A DNA stretch of 64,000 nt from Aporrectodea caliginosa (GCA_020284085.1 JACEVL010000831.1:1-64000), one strand, 5' to 3'. Numbered from the stretch's first letter, positions 1 to 12,087 are shown. Made by a program: numbers and translations. The notes: generated by a model from the sequence alone, not told the origin.

Positions 1-104
1 GACTTCTGATTATCCGTCTAATAATAGGCTACCCTTGGCTAGATGTGCAATGTCTCAGCAGTTCTGGACATCGCATCATGACCGTCGTCATTGGTTTAGT
101 ATTA

Positions 105-640
105 AGAAGAAGAATGCGAAGAAGAAGAAGAAGAGGAGGAGAAGGAGGAGGAGGAGGAGAATAGGAAGAGGAGGAGGAGGAGAAGAATAAGGAGAAGAAG
201 AGGAAGTGGAAAAGGAAGAGGAAGAAGAAGAGGAAGAAGAGGAAGAAGAAAAATTAGGAGAACGAATCGCAAAAATTGGAAGAATCGAAAGAATTCGACG
301 AAGAGTTGCAAGAATTAAAAGAATCGTGGGATTAGAAGGATCTGAAGTATTGGACGAATCTGAAGAACTGAAGGAATCAGACAAATCTATTGGAAGAATT
401 ATATGAAGCGGAAGAATTAGAAGATAGAAGAATCGGAATAAATAGAAGAATCGGAAGGAGAAGGAGGAGGAGAGGAAGGAGGAGAGGAGAAGGGGGTAGA
501 GAGGAGGAGGGGGAGGAGGAGGAGGAACGCAAGGATGAAGAAGAACGCGAAGAAGAAGAATCGGAAGAAGAAGAATTGGAAGATGAATCGAAGAAGCAGC
601 AGCAGCAGCAGCTTTACACTAGAAGAATTCTAAGATAATG
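105..640. repeat. GA-rich polypurine tract
   Basis: About 530 bases of nearly pure A/G on the + strand (GAA, GGA and GAG units, with GAATCG-type interruptions), ending in a short CAG run near 597-611. Open frames on both strands here are low-complexity Glu/Lys or Ser/Leu strings and are not genes. Such polypurine-polypyrimidine DNA can form triplexes; that is general knowledge, not shown here. Confidence 0.9.
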
Positions 641-893
641 AAGAAGCTGAAGCAAGCAGCTTTCACCAGTTCTTTCTACCGTAATTGAACTGAACCACAC
701 AAAGTCGCCTTCTGTGAGTATGACATTAGAGATAAATGTTGTTGCAATGTTTCGTGGTATAGTCTCCCTCTGTGACCCTGTTCCTCCACAGTTTGGCGGT
801 CTCGTCCCTTCCTTCCTTCCTTCCTTTCCCTCCATCCCCTCCCTTTCCTCCCACTCTTAACTTCCTCATCTGGACGGCTTATGAATTCATGCT
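641..893. other. No recognisable feature
   Basis: Unique-looking sequence with a TTCC/CCCT-rich stretch at about 805-860. I see no gene or repeat signature. Confidence 0.6.
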
Positions 894-901
894 ATATGCC
901 G

Positions 902-959
902 CAGGGATGGGCAAATTGCGTAATTTCGATTACGTAATTTCAAATACTGCCCATCCCTG
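902..959. mobile_element. 58-bp hAT-type palindromic MITE remnant
   Basis: The segment begins CAGGGATGGGCA and ends with its exact inverse TGCCCATCCCTG. The terminal CAGGG fits the hAT end consensus. Flanking octamers ATATGCCG (894-901) and CTAGGCCG (960-967) match at 6 of 8 bases, as expected for an aged 8-bp target duplication. Internal sequence is only about 34 bp, so this is a minimal non-autonomous or internally deleted copy. Confidence 0.65.
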
Positions 960-967
960 CTAGGCCG

Positions 968-2255
968 CAGCTGTCAATCCAACCAATTTCCATTTAACTA
1001 AAATATCTCGGCCCAGAATTCGGCGGCATCCTAAAATCGGCGGAAATATTCGGTTCAGCTCTTGGAATATGACTTAAGGCCGGTCCTCCTTCTTTCGTAG
1101 AAACGATAGTAGAGACGGTTATTAAATGGATATTTTATATATATATATTATATTATATATATTATAAATATATATATATTATATATATATATATATAATA
1201 TATATAGTGAGAGAGATTAAGAGAGACAGACAGACAGAAAGACAGACATGCAGAAAGAGACAGAGACAGACAGAAACTGTGGGTTGGTTGCAATGCTTAC
1301 CCTCGCGTTTTTCGCGGACTGTGATGCAGTTGTTGAAGGGGCAGTGAGTTCCTGGCGGCGGATGGAAGAGACAAGTACTATCAACCGTACTATCACACAT
1401 CGAACAAGTTATCGCTTCAGTCACTACAATAATTGACAACGCACAATTATTACTTATAACAACGCCAAATTCGCCAATCGTTTACCATGTTATATTATGT
1501 CTATGCCTCATTTGGCAGCGATTTGTAGGGTTTGAAAGGAAACAAAACCCTTTACGTATACAAATAATCTCTCAATGAAGATACGTTTTTCTCGTATAGG
1601 ACCTATTTTTCTCCTGTCTATATATCGTTCCCAGTGGAGCAGTTTGCATCCAACGTCGTTTGAATTAATCATCTAAGTCGCTTAAACAAATCACTTTGGG
1701 CTTTTAACAAATCGTCCTAGCAATTTTTAGAATTGAGGTTAGTAATTTAAACGATTCGCCCATGCCAGTTTAAAGAATCACATAAGTAACTTAGCAGATG
1801 ATCCTGTGGGCGGCCTCACTGTTTGAGCTATTCACTCCTTTTAACGAGCGACTCTGGTCTTTTTAATAAATCACTCTGGGCCGTATTATCCATTAGGCAC
1901 AGTAGACACCGTGCTATAATAGGACCTACAAACTTTTCAAGGACCTACGCTGCTACGCAAGTCTTAAAATGAGATACTGAAAAATAGATTTAGTGATTGA
2001 AGTTGACGCGAAAATGGAAAAAAAATTTAAATTCTAACTTTAGAATTTTTGTAATTAGACCGAAAGAGGTTACTTTAGGGTAAAACTGAGTGTTTTCGTA
2101 AATCATGATTAAAACATGACATCGATAGGCTATAATGTGAATGGGTGATTATGCGTCTAGCTTTGATGCTGAGCTGGTAGACCAGGGTTTATGAATGCAA
2201 GAGTGCCTAGGGCCTACGACGACCGTAAAGCGGTCCTGAAATCACTCAGCACTCC
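968..2255. other. Non-coding, simple repeats only
   Basis: Contains a (TA)n block (1131-1207), a short CAGA-rich run (about 1205-1275) and a degenerate series of roughly 20-25-bp units resembling TTTAACAAATCACTCTGGGC between about 1670 and 1880. No gene supported. Confidence 0.6.
1131..1207. repeat. (TA)n microsatellite
   Basis: Alternating T/A with a few AA/TT interruptions. Confidence 0.9.
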
Positions 2256-2265
2256 AGTTGTTTTA

Positions 2266-2330
2266 GCGATATTGTATTGTATTGTATTGTATTTGAGCAC
2301 TTGTTATAGCGCCCCTTGATATGCTTCAAG
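2266..2330 (-). mobile_element. LINE/SINE 3'-tail fragment
   Basis: The (TATTG)n run followed by TTGAGCACTTGTTATAGCGC reproduces, on the minus strand, the 3' end of the SINE at 32589-32826. It also resembles the CR1/L2-like LINE ends elsewhere in the window. Only the tail is recognisable. Confidence 0.6.
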
Positions 2331-2376
2331 ACTTAACAATCTGTAGATTTGTTTGGATCAACTGAGTGACCACGAA

Positions 2377-2553
2377 CATGGGCGTATCCAGGAAAAAATT
2401 TGGAGGGGGGTTTAAGATTTCCGGGGGTCTCCATTGGAGATGGCCGATAAAAGTTAGGGCTTTTTGGTATTTCACATGTAAAAGCATATAACAAATTTGT
2501 CGGAAACTTATTTGGGGGGTTTGAACCCGTAAAACCCCCTAAATACGCCCATG
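2377..2553. mobile_element. hAT-type MITE, 177 bp
   Basis: Terminal inverted repeat CATGGGCGTAT at the left and ATACGCCCATG at the right, continuing imperfectly into G-rich GGGGGGTTT blocks on both sides. Flanking octamers ACCACGAA (2369-2376) and ACCATAAA (2554-2561) agree at 6 of 8 bases. No coding capacity. Confidence 0.75.
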
Positions 2554-2561
2554 ACCATAAA

Positions 2562-3119
2562 AGCAGACGGTATTCCGAAAATGCAAAAGAAGATAAACGC
2601 TTCTTTAAAAACTCATCAGAAGCCATGGTCCAAAGATCACTCTCGGCTGGGGCGCAAATGCGACCACAAAAGTGCCACAAGACACCTTTCTAAACATGAG
2701 TAGTTGCGCACCCGTTCTATTCTAATCTATAAAGCCTTTTTTTAATCTTAATGCATAAAGCATCAATGGGTCATTTCAAGTGAAATGGTTGCGTTTAGTA
2801 GTTTTCTTTGCAGCTGCTGTAAATTGTGCGTTTACGATTGACATTTTGCTGTCTACATCAGACTACATGTACGTGCTATAGGCATCAGTTAATAGTACAC
2901 AGTCGACCTGTTAATGCGACAAGCGTGTCTTTCGCTTTCTACTGATATGTAGACTGGCTGCTTTATTTTAGTACGCCGTGTCTGTTCACGTATTTCTATC
3001 AACTGTTACTATCTAACTATTACTTTTGCTTGCAAGTAATTAGACTTAGAGTTCCTGGTTCATTTTGGGCTACCAACATCGATCGCTCACCATAATTACA
3101 GTGTCGCAATGTGTTCAGA
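2562..3119. other. No recognisable feature
   Basis: AT-rich sequence without gene or repeat signature. Confidence 0.5.
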
Positions 3120-3230
3120 TAATTATGTATGCCTACATGAATGCATGTATGCATGTATGAATGTATTTATGCATGCATGTATGAATGTATGCATGCTTGT
3201 ATATGTGTATGTGAATGCATGTATGTGGAT
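3120..3230. repeat. Degenerate ATGTATGC tandem repeat
   Basis: Runs of ATGCATGTATGA-like units with many variants. Confidence 0.8.
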
Positions 3231-3594
3231 AATTGAAAATTAAATATCGTCTTCCAAGAACCTCTAGAAGGATTCATCTCAAGAGTCAGCGATTTTGTGG
3301 TTCAACAAAGACGAGACTGTTTCTGACAGCAACTGATTTTATAATAAAAGGAGAAGGCTTACGTTGGCGAGCTGTCGCCTACACGTAGAGCCAAGCCAAG
3401 AAATTTTCGCCCAAAGATCAAGTTAAGAGATTGAATATTCACACCCAAGACTTAACAATTTGCTTGACTAACAGTAAGCGCAATGAAATTAAGCTAAGAC
3501 TCAATATGACTGTCATAGATTTTTTAAACTCCATTAAAGCACCCTTTTCTTCGGCCAGGGTTATGCTATGGTTCTATTTAAGAACAGTAGTTAT

Positions 3595-3595
<1 letters not shown>

Positions 3596-3625
<30 letters not shown>

Positions 3626-3692
3626 ATAGTAGTAATAACAATAATAATGATAATAATAATAGTAATAGTAGTAGTAGTAATAATAATAATAT
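3596..3692. repeat. AGC/AGT/AAT trinucleotide block
   Basis: A compound trinucleotide repeat that shifts from AGC through AGT to AAT units. It generates a spurious Ala/Val/Ile open frame. Confidence 0.9.
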
Positions 3693-3887
3693 TTTTCCAT
3701 AAGGTACATAATGATCCTTCGGGATTGCAAAAACTAGGGAAGCGTATGTGTTATAGGGCCCAATTATTATTATAATTTTTTTTTCGCCCGAGGTAGAAAA
3801 TATCCCTCAGGCTCTAAGAAACTAAACTACTGTGTCAAAGGTTCTCGTCCCCATCGTGCTGATCAAAAGTGCCTCTGAATGCCACTG

Positions 3888-4032
<145 letters not shown>

Positions 4033-4182
4033 ACGAATACCAGAAAACGCCATTAACTGGTGGTGTTAAGCTATGACTTAAACGAATGGCCTGGCTATAA
4101 GTTATAGGATGACCATGGTTAAAATATTTAACGATAGCCGAGTATCAATGAACATTACGGGATCAAATGATCCGCAACGACT

Positions 4183-4749
4183 TTAATAGGGGACATCCTG
4201 AGTATCAATAGACCTCATAGTTGAGAGAATGAAGCGAACCCTACCGGTCAGTTGTACGATAACTGCGAAGACGAGTAAAAGAAGTCCAGCTGACGATGGG
4301 GAAGAGGATGAGGAGGCGAAGGAGGAGGAGGAGGAGGAGGAGCTCCAGTGCCACATCTTCTTAAGATCGTCCAAGATCGTCGCAGGTGCCGGTTCTTCGG
4401 CCGCTGCAGAATGATGCCACCTGTTCTCTGGTTCCATGGAATCTCTAGTTGAAGACGCCTGCGTCTTTCTCGATGCCAGCAGCGGTGACAGCGTCTTTGG
4501 CGGCGGTGACGATGGCGCTGGCCGACGATGACCTGATGAGTGGACGGACGGACGGATGGAGAGACGGACGCAAGGTAAGACGTCTGGATGATCTGGCTTA
4601 GGTGTCTGTCTTCGGTCTCTGGATACGGATGATGCGAGAGCAATGTGCGGAACGCTCGGTCGTCGCTTGAAATGAAGTCTCTGGCACCGACGACTCTTTC
4701 TTATACGAGGCGATGATCGCCGCTGCACCAAGAACCAAAGCCCTACCAC
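4183..4749 (-). CDS. Doubtful ORF in a CpG-rich island
   Basis: An open frame of 188 codons lies in a locally GC- and CpG-rich block (about 4240-4800) that contrasts with AT-rich surroundings. The frame contains a serine run (around residues 134-152) encoded by GGA/GAG-type repeats, then a hydrophobic segment (LLLLVFAVIVQL, about residues 155-166). I recognise no domain. A second long frame overlaps on the same strand, so openness probably reflects GC content. It could be a first exon with a signal anchor or a non-coding CpG island; I favour non-coding. Confidence 0.15.
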   Translation of the reverse strand: MVGLWFLVQRRSSPRIRKSRRCQRLHFKRRPSVPHIALASSVSRDRRQTPKPDHPDVLPCVRLSIRPSVHSSGHRRPAPSSPPPKTLSPLLASRKTQASSTRDSMEPENRWHHSAAAEEPAPATILDDLKKMWHWSSSSSSSSFASSSSSPSSAGLLLLVFAVIVQLTGRVRFILSTMRSIDTQDVPY

Positions 4750-4811
4750 GGCGGCTGCTGCAACCGCTGCTGGTTGGTGCGCCAGCCTCCGTCATCACTT
4801 ACAACCGTATA

Positions 4812-4814
4812 TGC

Positions 4815-4848
<34 letters not shown>

Positions 4849-4940
4849 TATACATTTATACAAATATGCATATCTATTTTATATATGTGTGTGTGTTTGT
4901 GTATGTGTTTGTGTGTGTGCGTGTGTGTGTTTGTGTAAAG
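4812..4940. repeat. (TA)n and (TG)n microsatellites
   Basis: A TATA run at about 4815-4860 is followed by a GTGTGT-rich stretch (4888-4938). Confidence 0.85.
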
Positions 4941-5229
4941 GTTAGGCCTTCAGACAGCGGTTATACGTGTAGGCCCTATATATGTGGGCACAGACACGTA
5001 GATGTATACATACACGTTGTGTTTGCTGATTCATACAATTGAAATGGTGCTTTATGACTGCGCAAGTAAAGCCCATATACATTGAATACGTATATATATA
5101 TATAGAAAAATTTGGCCCGACCATGTAGGTTTTATCGGATTCCTACAAGATATTATATATATAGGCTATATATATATGTATTTATATATCAAGACGTTCA
5201 GTCTTCTGCATTTTTCTTCTTATAACGTT

Positions 5230-5575
5230 TCAGGATATTATAAGAGCTAATGCAGGAGGTGGATGTGACATCGTAGTAGGCGACGTAATCGCAGAACTCT
5301 GCAGTTCATCAGCGTTAAGAAACCGAAAGGGACATTACTGTATGGCAGAAATTCTTCAGTGCAAGAGTTGCAGATTTGTGGAATAGTTTGGATGATAGTA
5401 CTGTGTCAGTGGACACTGTCACAGTTTTTAAGAAGAAGCTAGGAAAATTGGGCTACTAATCATGTTCCAGGTTAATTGCAGTGGTTCTAACACAGACTAG
5501 GCTATACGTACGTCTTCTGAACCACTTAAAACCCTTGTTATGTTATTATGTTATGTTATGTTATGTTAGCATGTA
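5230..5575 (+). mobile_element. Non-LTR retrotransposon 3' fragment
   Basis: Translation near 5340-5458 gives RVADLWNSLDDSTVSVDTV followed by FKKKLGKLGY and a stop. The LWNSL...F(K/R)xxL ending is typical of the C-terminus of CR1/L2/Jockey-group reverse transcriptase ORFs. About 70 bases after the stop lies a (TTATG)n tail (5537-5568), which fits the microsatellite 3' ends of that group. Only the last part of the ORF survives (5' truncation). Clade assignment is tentative. Confidence 0.65.
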
Positions 5576-5949
5576 ATAAATATGGGCGTATTGGACCGGT
5601 GGTTGTCAGAGGGGCCCACACTATTATCAAAGCACCCGGGCCCGCACTAGCCTTAATGCGGCCATGCTGGTGGTGGTGGCGGCGGCGGTGGTGGTAGCCT
5701 GATCATCATCATCGTCGTCCAATCACATAATTATTAAATCAAACCTTTGCAAATCTTGTAGGCCTATCTACATATTAGGGCAATACGTCACATAAGGCAT
5801 GTTGTTACCAAAGACATGTCACGGACCTGTTTTCTTGTCTGCTCTCGAACCACTGTGAGCGTTCGTATAGTCGTTCGTATAGGCGTTCGTATAGTCACGG
5901 GCAATTGCTATTCGCCGCCTGGTCTCAGTCTCACTGCAATGCAATCAGC

Positions 5950-6770
5950 CTTGACACTCGAACCTATTAGGCCTACTGCAGTTTTGCAGTAGACTCCCTC
6001 TGGTCTTGGGGATAATGGACAACCAAATGAGACTTGGACTGAAATAATCAGCATCAGGCTCAACGATGCACAGTGGAAACAGGACAGGCCCCCGCTCAGA
6101 GATAGCGGTCTCGGGATTAGAACGTTACGATGTCTGCTTACCAAGCGTCAGCTCATCAACCAAAAATCTCGGGCCACAGACCCACAGTCCTCAGCGGTAT
6201 GGAGTGGACGGACGATCTTAGGAACTATTACAAGCCCGCAGCACGTCACTGCCGAGTGGAGAGGAGTCTACGGAGTACGCTGACCAGACAAAAAGCATGG
6301 AGCAGACCTTTGATAGACCAAGACAGGTCAGAAGTGTGGACTTCACTCAACGACCCACACAACAGGGTAAGACTAGGAGCGGTGACATCCCCGCACGCCG
6401 GGGACTGATTGTATACTGTATTCCCTTAACATCATGTGGGCTGGGTCTGAACAACGAGGCCGTCAGGGTGGCTATAGGCCTACGCTTGGGATTAAACCTC
6501 AGAGCGCAACACCAGTGCCAACGTGGCGAGACGAAGGATCAGGAAGCACACGGTCTGGTCTGCAAACAATCTAACGGACGAGCCAGCAGAAACTTTGCAA
6601 TGAATGACATCATATGGAGGGTCCTCCAGAGAGTGGATGTCATACTCTAAGCACCAAAGAACCGCCCGACCTGTTCCGTAGCGACGGCAAACGGCCGGAC
6701 TGGGCGACGCTGATCCCGTGGTCGCGTGACAAAGACATCGCCTGGGTCGCCACGACACCATAGGCCTATA
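5950..6770 (+). pseudogene. Decayed L1/Tx1-like non-LTR ORF2 C-terminus
   Basis: Successive frames give pieces of the region after the reverse transcriptase: KQDRPPLRDSGLGIRTL, then a middle piece, then LTSCGLGLNNEAVRVAIGLR near 6420-6480. Next come HGLVCKQSNGR...NDIIWRVLQR and, in another frame, LFRSDGKRPDWATLIPWSR (about 6670-6730). The order GLRLG, HGLxCK, NDxxWRxL, DGKRPDxxTLxPW is familiar from C-terminal regions of these mobile-element ORFs. At least two frameshifts and loss of the polymerase core show it is dead. No target duplication was found. Confidence 0.7.
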
Positions 6771-8320
6771 GGGCCTACATAATAATAATATTCTTCTTTA
6801 TTGAAACAATCCGGTTGACAAACCGCAACCGGTTATAGTGTAGACCTACATTTATGCAAATGAAACAATTCACAAGAACACAAATGACAGAAGACATAAA
6901 TCTTAACTACTAACAGAACAGACAGCCTGCAGTACACAAAGCATGTACGCCTACGGAATCGATCTCGGTACATCTCACTCTCTATACATGCTCCGCCTCA
7001 TACAATCAACTTACATCGACGACAACGTCCGGGGAGCGGCGGAACTGGTCGCAACATGGAAAACGCGAAGTACCTGTACCGTACAAGTACGCAGGCAGTA
7101 CCGTACAAGTACGCAGCAACGCACAATTTTGTCCCTATTGCAATTGAAACGCTGGCCTCATCAACAGATCAGGCCTTGAGTTGAGAGTAGAGCTGGGCCG
7201 CCGATTGGCAGCGGTGTCGGGGGACCCACTCTAGGCCAAACACCTTTTTCCAACGCGAGTTTCATCTTTTCATCTTTTAATAATAACTGAAAAACAAGAA
7301 ACCTTTCTCTACTGACCTCAGCATAGAAAACAATACAAAGCTACTGTCAGGCGGGGACCTGAGTAGAAAAACGAAGAAATAACAGGAAGCATGTTTATGA
7401 TCATACGTACGACCTTCTATCGTCGTTTACCCCCAACGGACTTTTATTCTAGGAAAACGCACACATAGGCTACGCAGCGAAATCACACACACGCATACAG
7501 CAGACACACTCACACGTGCAAAAAGACATACACATAGACCTAAACATAGAAAGACAGACAGACGTATTCTGCTATGTGTCGTCAACTCAAATTCCACGTA
7601 GAGGATTTGTCAGCTGAAGAAACAGACGACAGATGACGCAGTTATCTTTTGAACCTCGCCTGTTTATAAGATGGCGATTCGCGGTTACCGTGGCAACGGA
7701 GGAATTTCTGTAGCGCCATAACTCGTCCAACGCATGGAGAAGCAGGGCCGTCTGGCGATGAATAATGACGACAAGCAGAGGGTCTAAAAGTAGGACGGGC
7801 AGAAGGCCTACATTTACTACCGTGGTCTGTGAGAGGAAAGACGGCGGAAGAGGGCTTCATTGTCTTGTTGGGCTTCGACGTCGGTGATTATTACCGCCAC
7901 CTGGTGACCAGGAATGATTCAACGGCGAAATGAAATAGTCGTCTATGACTGCGATTTGTGTTTCTCGAACGATTCGAGTCGACATAGAAAGCAGAGGCAA
8001 ATAATATAGTATGTAGGCCTACGTGCACTTAGGTCAGTATATGCAGTCTGTATGGAGACAATGTGAGCGTTTTTCTCCAACGGATTACGAAACACGAGTA
8101 AACGACTCTTCACTTGACGCGATTATTGACTTGATGGCGTGTGATATAAATGACGCCATAGAAGTCATTCTAATGTATTACTGTATTAGTACAACCTACA
8201 GCAGATCATGTGTTTATGAATTATAGGGATCTATCACGTGTATATATACTCTAATTAGGGACTCTAAGTCTAGTCTAAGACTATATCATTGGCGTTCATA
8301 GGTACAAAAACTCAAGTAGG
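6771..8320. other. No gene seen
   Basis: Contains scattered TAGGCCTA motifs, a short tandem TACCGTACAAGTACGCAG pair (about 7077-7118) and a CA-rich stretch near 7480-7565. Open frames are short and unconvincing. Confidence 0.55.
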
Positions 8321-8336
8321 CTAATTGATCGAACGA

Positions 8337-8575
8337 CAGACAAACACACATACATTATACAAACATACAGACAAACACACATACATACAGACAAACAGGC
8401 AGATAGACAAACAGACACAGGGCCTACATACAGACAGACAGACAGAAATGCATAGGCTACATACAGAAACAGAGACATACAGACAGATAAGAGAGACAGA
8501 CAATACAGACAGACATACAGAAAGAGAGACAGACAGAAACCTACTGGCATGGTAGAGCAAAAAAGAGGTCAGAGA
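8337..8575. repeat. CAGA/CATA tetranucleotide repeat block
   Basis: Degenerate (ACAG)n and (ACAT)n array. Similar CAGA arrays occur at 17246-17460 and 57650-57790, all in the same strand orientation. Confidence 0.85.
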
Positions 8576-8583
8576 GACAAAGG

Positions 8584-9969
8584 CAGGGCCGTAGCAAGCT
8601 AAAATTGCGCCCTGTGCCAAGCGTAAATCTAGCGCCCCACCCCTCAAAGATCAACTTAACCAATAACGACCAAATTTTAATAATCATAAGGCTTTAACTT
8701 TTAAAGAAAATAGAAACGAAGTTTCTGTGGTTTTATTAACATTTCATTTTAGCCACTTCAGATTTATCTCGCTGCTGAAGGGACTTTGAGGACAGTGAAG
8801 TTCGGGCAAGTTCCATGAGGAAAGGATTCGACTTCCCTCGGGTTCGATTCCTCACCGTAAGCCATGGTGTCCCATCGTGTAATCAACAGGGGTTCATGAA
8901 GCAGGCGTGCGTTCCTACGGGGCCACACCCAGGCCCGCCGACAGAAATTCCGGGCCCCTAGGCAGAGCAATCACGGGCCCCTAACTTTTTTGAACAAACT
9001 GAATTTTTTTTTACTTCCACACAAATTTCTGATTACCTTTTTTTTTTTTTTTGCTTTTCCGTGAAATTGTCAGAAGCAAAATTGTCACAAGCCGCATTTT
9101 CCGCCCTCCCGGGCCCCCTCGTTACGTTCTATTTTATAAGGCTTAACATCATAAACTTTGTATATCTTATTATAATATATATCATAAGTTGATTGCGGGC
9201 CCGGCCCGGGCCCCTAAAAGTCGCCGGGCCCCTGGGCATTTGCCCCCTGCCCCCTCTCGGCGGGCCTGGCCACGCCCATACGGGGACTTGTATAGCGCCA
9301 CTGCATGTTCTTCTTGCCGATGACAACTTTCTGGATAAAATCGTCTAGTCCTGCATTAGGCCTAGCTGGCACTGACATCTCAACATCCGCTATTCGCTAG
9401 TTCTGATTTTAGTTTAATTAAAAGAAATTCACGAGAGATACCGGATAGCGGTTTCCACATCCAATTACGCCAAAATTATATTGATTAAGTTCGTTTGATT
9501 AAGTAGCTGTGTTTTCCAAAAGTGCAGTTTCATCGGGATCGAATTAGGCCTAGCTAATGCATTTTTTCAGTAAGCAGGGACGGTATACACGCAAAATCAT
9601 CTAAGAGCCCCTCAGTGCCTCGTTTTATAGGCTAATCTACGCGCCTAAAGAACTGCGTTCTTTCGCTCGCTTTTCCACCAATCACAGCTCAGTATTGCAA
9701 GCGCCGTTGTCGGGCTTTTCCCCGCGTAAATTTCCTCCAATCACGGCAGTTCGCTCTATTTGGCTTCTGCGCCCATTTCGGTCTGTGCCTGATTTGTTAA
9801 ACTGTTATTATTTAATTTTATTAATTTATTAAATTTATAATGTAGCCTATATTTTATATTTCAAGATCAAGTAATTAGTAATTAAATCGTTCCGCCCCAA
9901 GATTTGCGCCCCCTCTTGAGTTGCGCCCTGTGCCACGGCACCGTTGGCACATGCCTCGCTACGGCCCTG
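8584..9969. mobile_element. hAT-type element, host of a nested hAT MITE
   Basis: Left end CAGGGCCGTAGCAAGC and right end GCTACGGCCCTG form inverted termini, and both arms continue with related GCGCCCTGTGCCA sequence. The element is flanked by a perfect 8-bp duplication GACAAAGG (8576-8583 and 9970-9977), the hAT target-site size. After removing the nested 339-bp insert and its duplication about 1.04 kb remains. No transposase is recognisable, so the copy is non-autonomous. Confidence 0.9.
8930..9268. mobile_element. hAT MITE (family A), nested copy, 339 bp
   Basis: Ends CAGGCCCGCCGACAG / CTCTCGGCGGGCCTG are inverted repeats. The flanking octamers GCCACACC (8922-8929) and GCCACGCC (9269-9276) match at 7 of 8. 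The interior has GGGCCCCTAGGCAGAGCAAT and a poly-T tract. A near-identical copy sits at 33026-33393 and a diverged relative at 54897-55347, so this is a dispersed family. It lies inside the 8584-9969 element and is therefore younger than it. Confidence 0.92.
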
Positions 9970-9977
9970 GACAAAGG

Positions 9978-10659
9978 CAAATGAAGACATAGTCACAAAG
10001 CGTGCAATTATTTTCACACAGACACGCAGCCAGACACATAACTATAATTATCACACGGTCATACAACTCGAAATTAGTCTCTTTTAAGCCTGATTAGCAA
10101 TTAAGGATGGAACTGCGAGAAGTAGGAAGCGTCTATAATTAAAAACGTCGAATGAAAGAAGCGAAATTTTGGTAATTTTTCAGGTCATTAGGCGTATAAT
10201 TTATAGTTCACCATTTCTGAAATATGGATTTGTCTATGTTGAAGTTTGTGGATTTTTTAAAGATGCAAATGCTCTGGCTTACCGTATACATGTTGTGTCG
10301 CAGTTTAAACTCCTACTAATTACACTGGACATTGAATGCGATGTGAAATTGAGAATTCAGTGTCTGAATAGGCATAATTTGCAAATGCTGCAAAGCAGCT
10401 GAATATTCGTTTTCGTTTTCTTTTGAGAAATGAGATGAAAGCAATAGGCCTACAACTAGCCCCCTTCCGGTTAGGCCTACAATATTCCGTGTAGGCCTAC
10501 AGTCGATATAACTAGGCCTATAATAGCCTATAGCCTAACTACGCTATCTTCGAAACTGTGCAATCGAAACTCGTCTCTATAATAATTAGCTCGTTGATTA
10601 TTACACCGCGGGCGTTGATTTTATATGATTGAAGACAGCTAGGGCGGATCCAGAGGGGC
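9978..10659. other. No gene seen
   Basis: AT-rich, with five TAGGCCTA-like motifs clustered at about 10445-10525. The sequence AGGGCGGATCCAGAGGGGCG just before the next element looks like another hAT end, but I could not find its partner. Confidence 0.5.
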
Positions 10660-11901
10660 GAAGAGTCCAGGGTTGGACTGGCTTGCAGAAGCGGCCCGGG
10701 AAATTTGGTCATGGGCGGCCCACATTATCGAGCGCCGAAGGCGCGAAACCTTTCAGGATTAACCGATAAGGGGGTCCGAGTGGTGCGCCCCGCCCGCAAA
10801 AGTTTCTAATGATATTTGGCATTAAATGAAGGACATTTTTAGTATTAATGGGCCAAATGGCATAAATATGTTTAAATGAAAAGATTAACAACTAAACACA
10901 TGCGTTTTAATTTCTGATTTGCCGTAAATTCTTAATTATGTTTGGAACAAACTGTTCCATTCTGTAGTGCACGGAGCACTGCTTAGTTTATTTCAAAATC
11001 TTAGCATCATGATTGAATTAGTAGACACAACGTCACAGTCACACACGCACTAGTAGGCTATAGCAGTTTCTTCATCGTATCACTAGTTGACGCCAAAACG
11101 TCAACGATGTCATCATTAATAATTCTGAGAGCAAGTTCCTTGTCACAAGCCATCAGCATGGAAGACTCTAAACTTGACTGACTAACAGAATTTCGTAATC
11201 TGTCCAATATGTATTTCAATTTCTAAAATGACCTCTCACAGCCTAGGCAACTTGTGATGAGGATAATGTCAGCACGAATTTGTATGCCAAAAACAAATTT
11301 CAGTACCGGTAAGCAAGACTATGCAAACTGAACTTAAGGAGAACGTGGTAACAGCAAACAATACATTTTCCGCAAGATTTGCACTTATTTCTGTTACTGT
11401 TGCTTTTTTCTGCTATTGGGACTGTTTCGCTTTCTATATGTCTGTTATTTCAGTGTAAAATAGCAAATTATAGCCTTCTTCACGAGTAGTTTTGAAACTT
11501 TCCCATTTTCTTGCAAAGACCAGTAATCCGTTTGCAGCTGCTCTCTTGTTACACTGTCATTAAAATCTTCTGAGCAACTCACTCAAGTGCTGTAGTCCAT
11601 TATCGAAATATCTGCAAAATTTCTTGGATCCAAACAAGACAAATCAGCATAAAGACTACCATGCTCAGTGAATCACGGTTTCATACTAAGCTTACTAATA
11701 ACTCGATCCATTACCATAATATTTTAATGTGAACATTTACTCGAAATTTTCTTTCGTATTTTCAATTGGCTGGTCCTAAGCAGTTTCTCCTGGCAATTTC
11801 TTTCTTGATCCATTTCTTTTCTGTTTGAAAGAAGTCTCAACATTAATGTCGAGACGTCTTGTATCTAGTTCCCTGCTAACAAGTTCTGAAAAATGTGTAG
11901 C

Positions 11902-12087
11902 TGTTGGAATTAAGCCTGTGTTATACACATTCTGGACAATAGGTGGTGTGCTAAGAGGACTCTTTAGTACTCTATGTACTCTACTTCCGGTTTACGTTCT
12001 TCTTTGCTCGTTGTGCTAATTAAAATGTTTAAACTCTGATCAGTTCTATATCTAAATAATCCTAAAGAACTAAAGTGAACTTCAACA
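11902..12087 (+). repeat. Copia 5' LTR, 186 bp
   Basis: Begins TGTTGGAATTAAGCC and ends GAACTTCAACA. Identical to the 3' LTR at 16330-16515. It should contain the transcription start of the element; I cannot assign the promoter motif with confidence. Confidence 0.97.

Noticed and set aside
1880..2250. Possible old transposon between GTATTATCCATTAGGCAC and GAGTGCCTAGGGCCTACG
   Set aside because: I could not define inverted ends or a target duplication.
10640..10660. AGGGCGGATCCAGAGGGGCG looks like another hAT end left of the copia-bearing element
   Set aside because: No partner end or duplication found on the right side.
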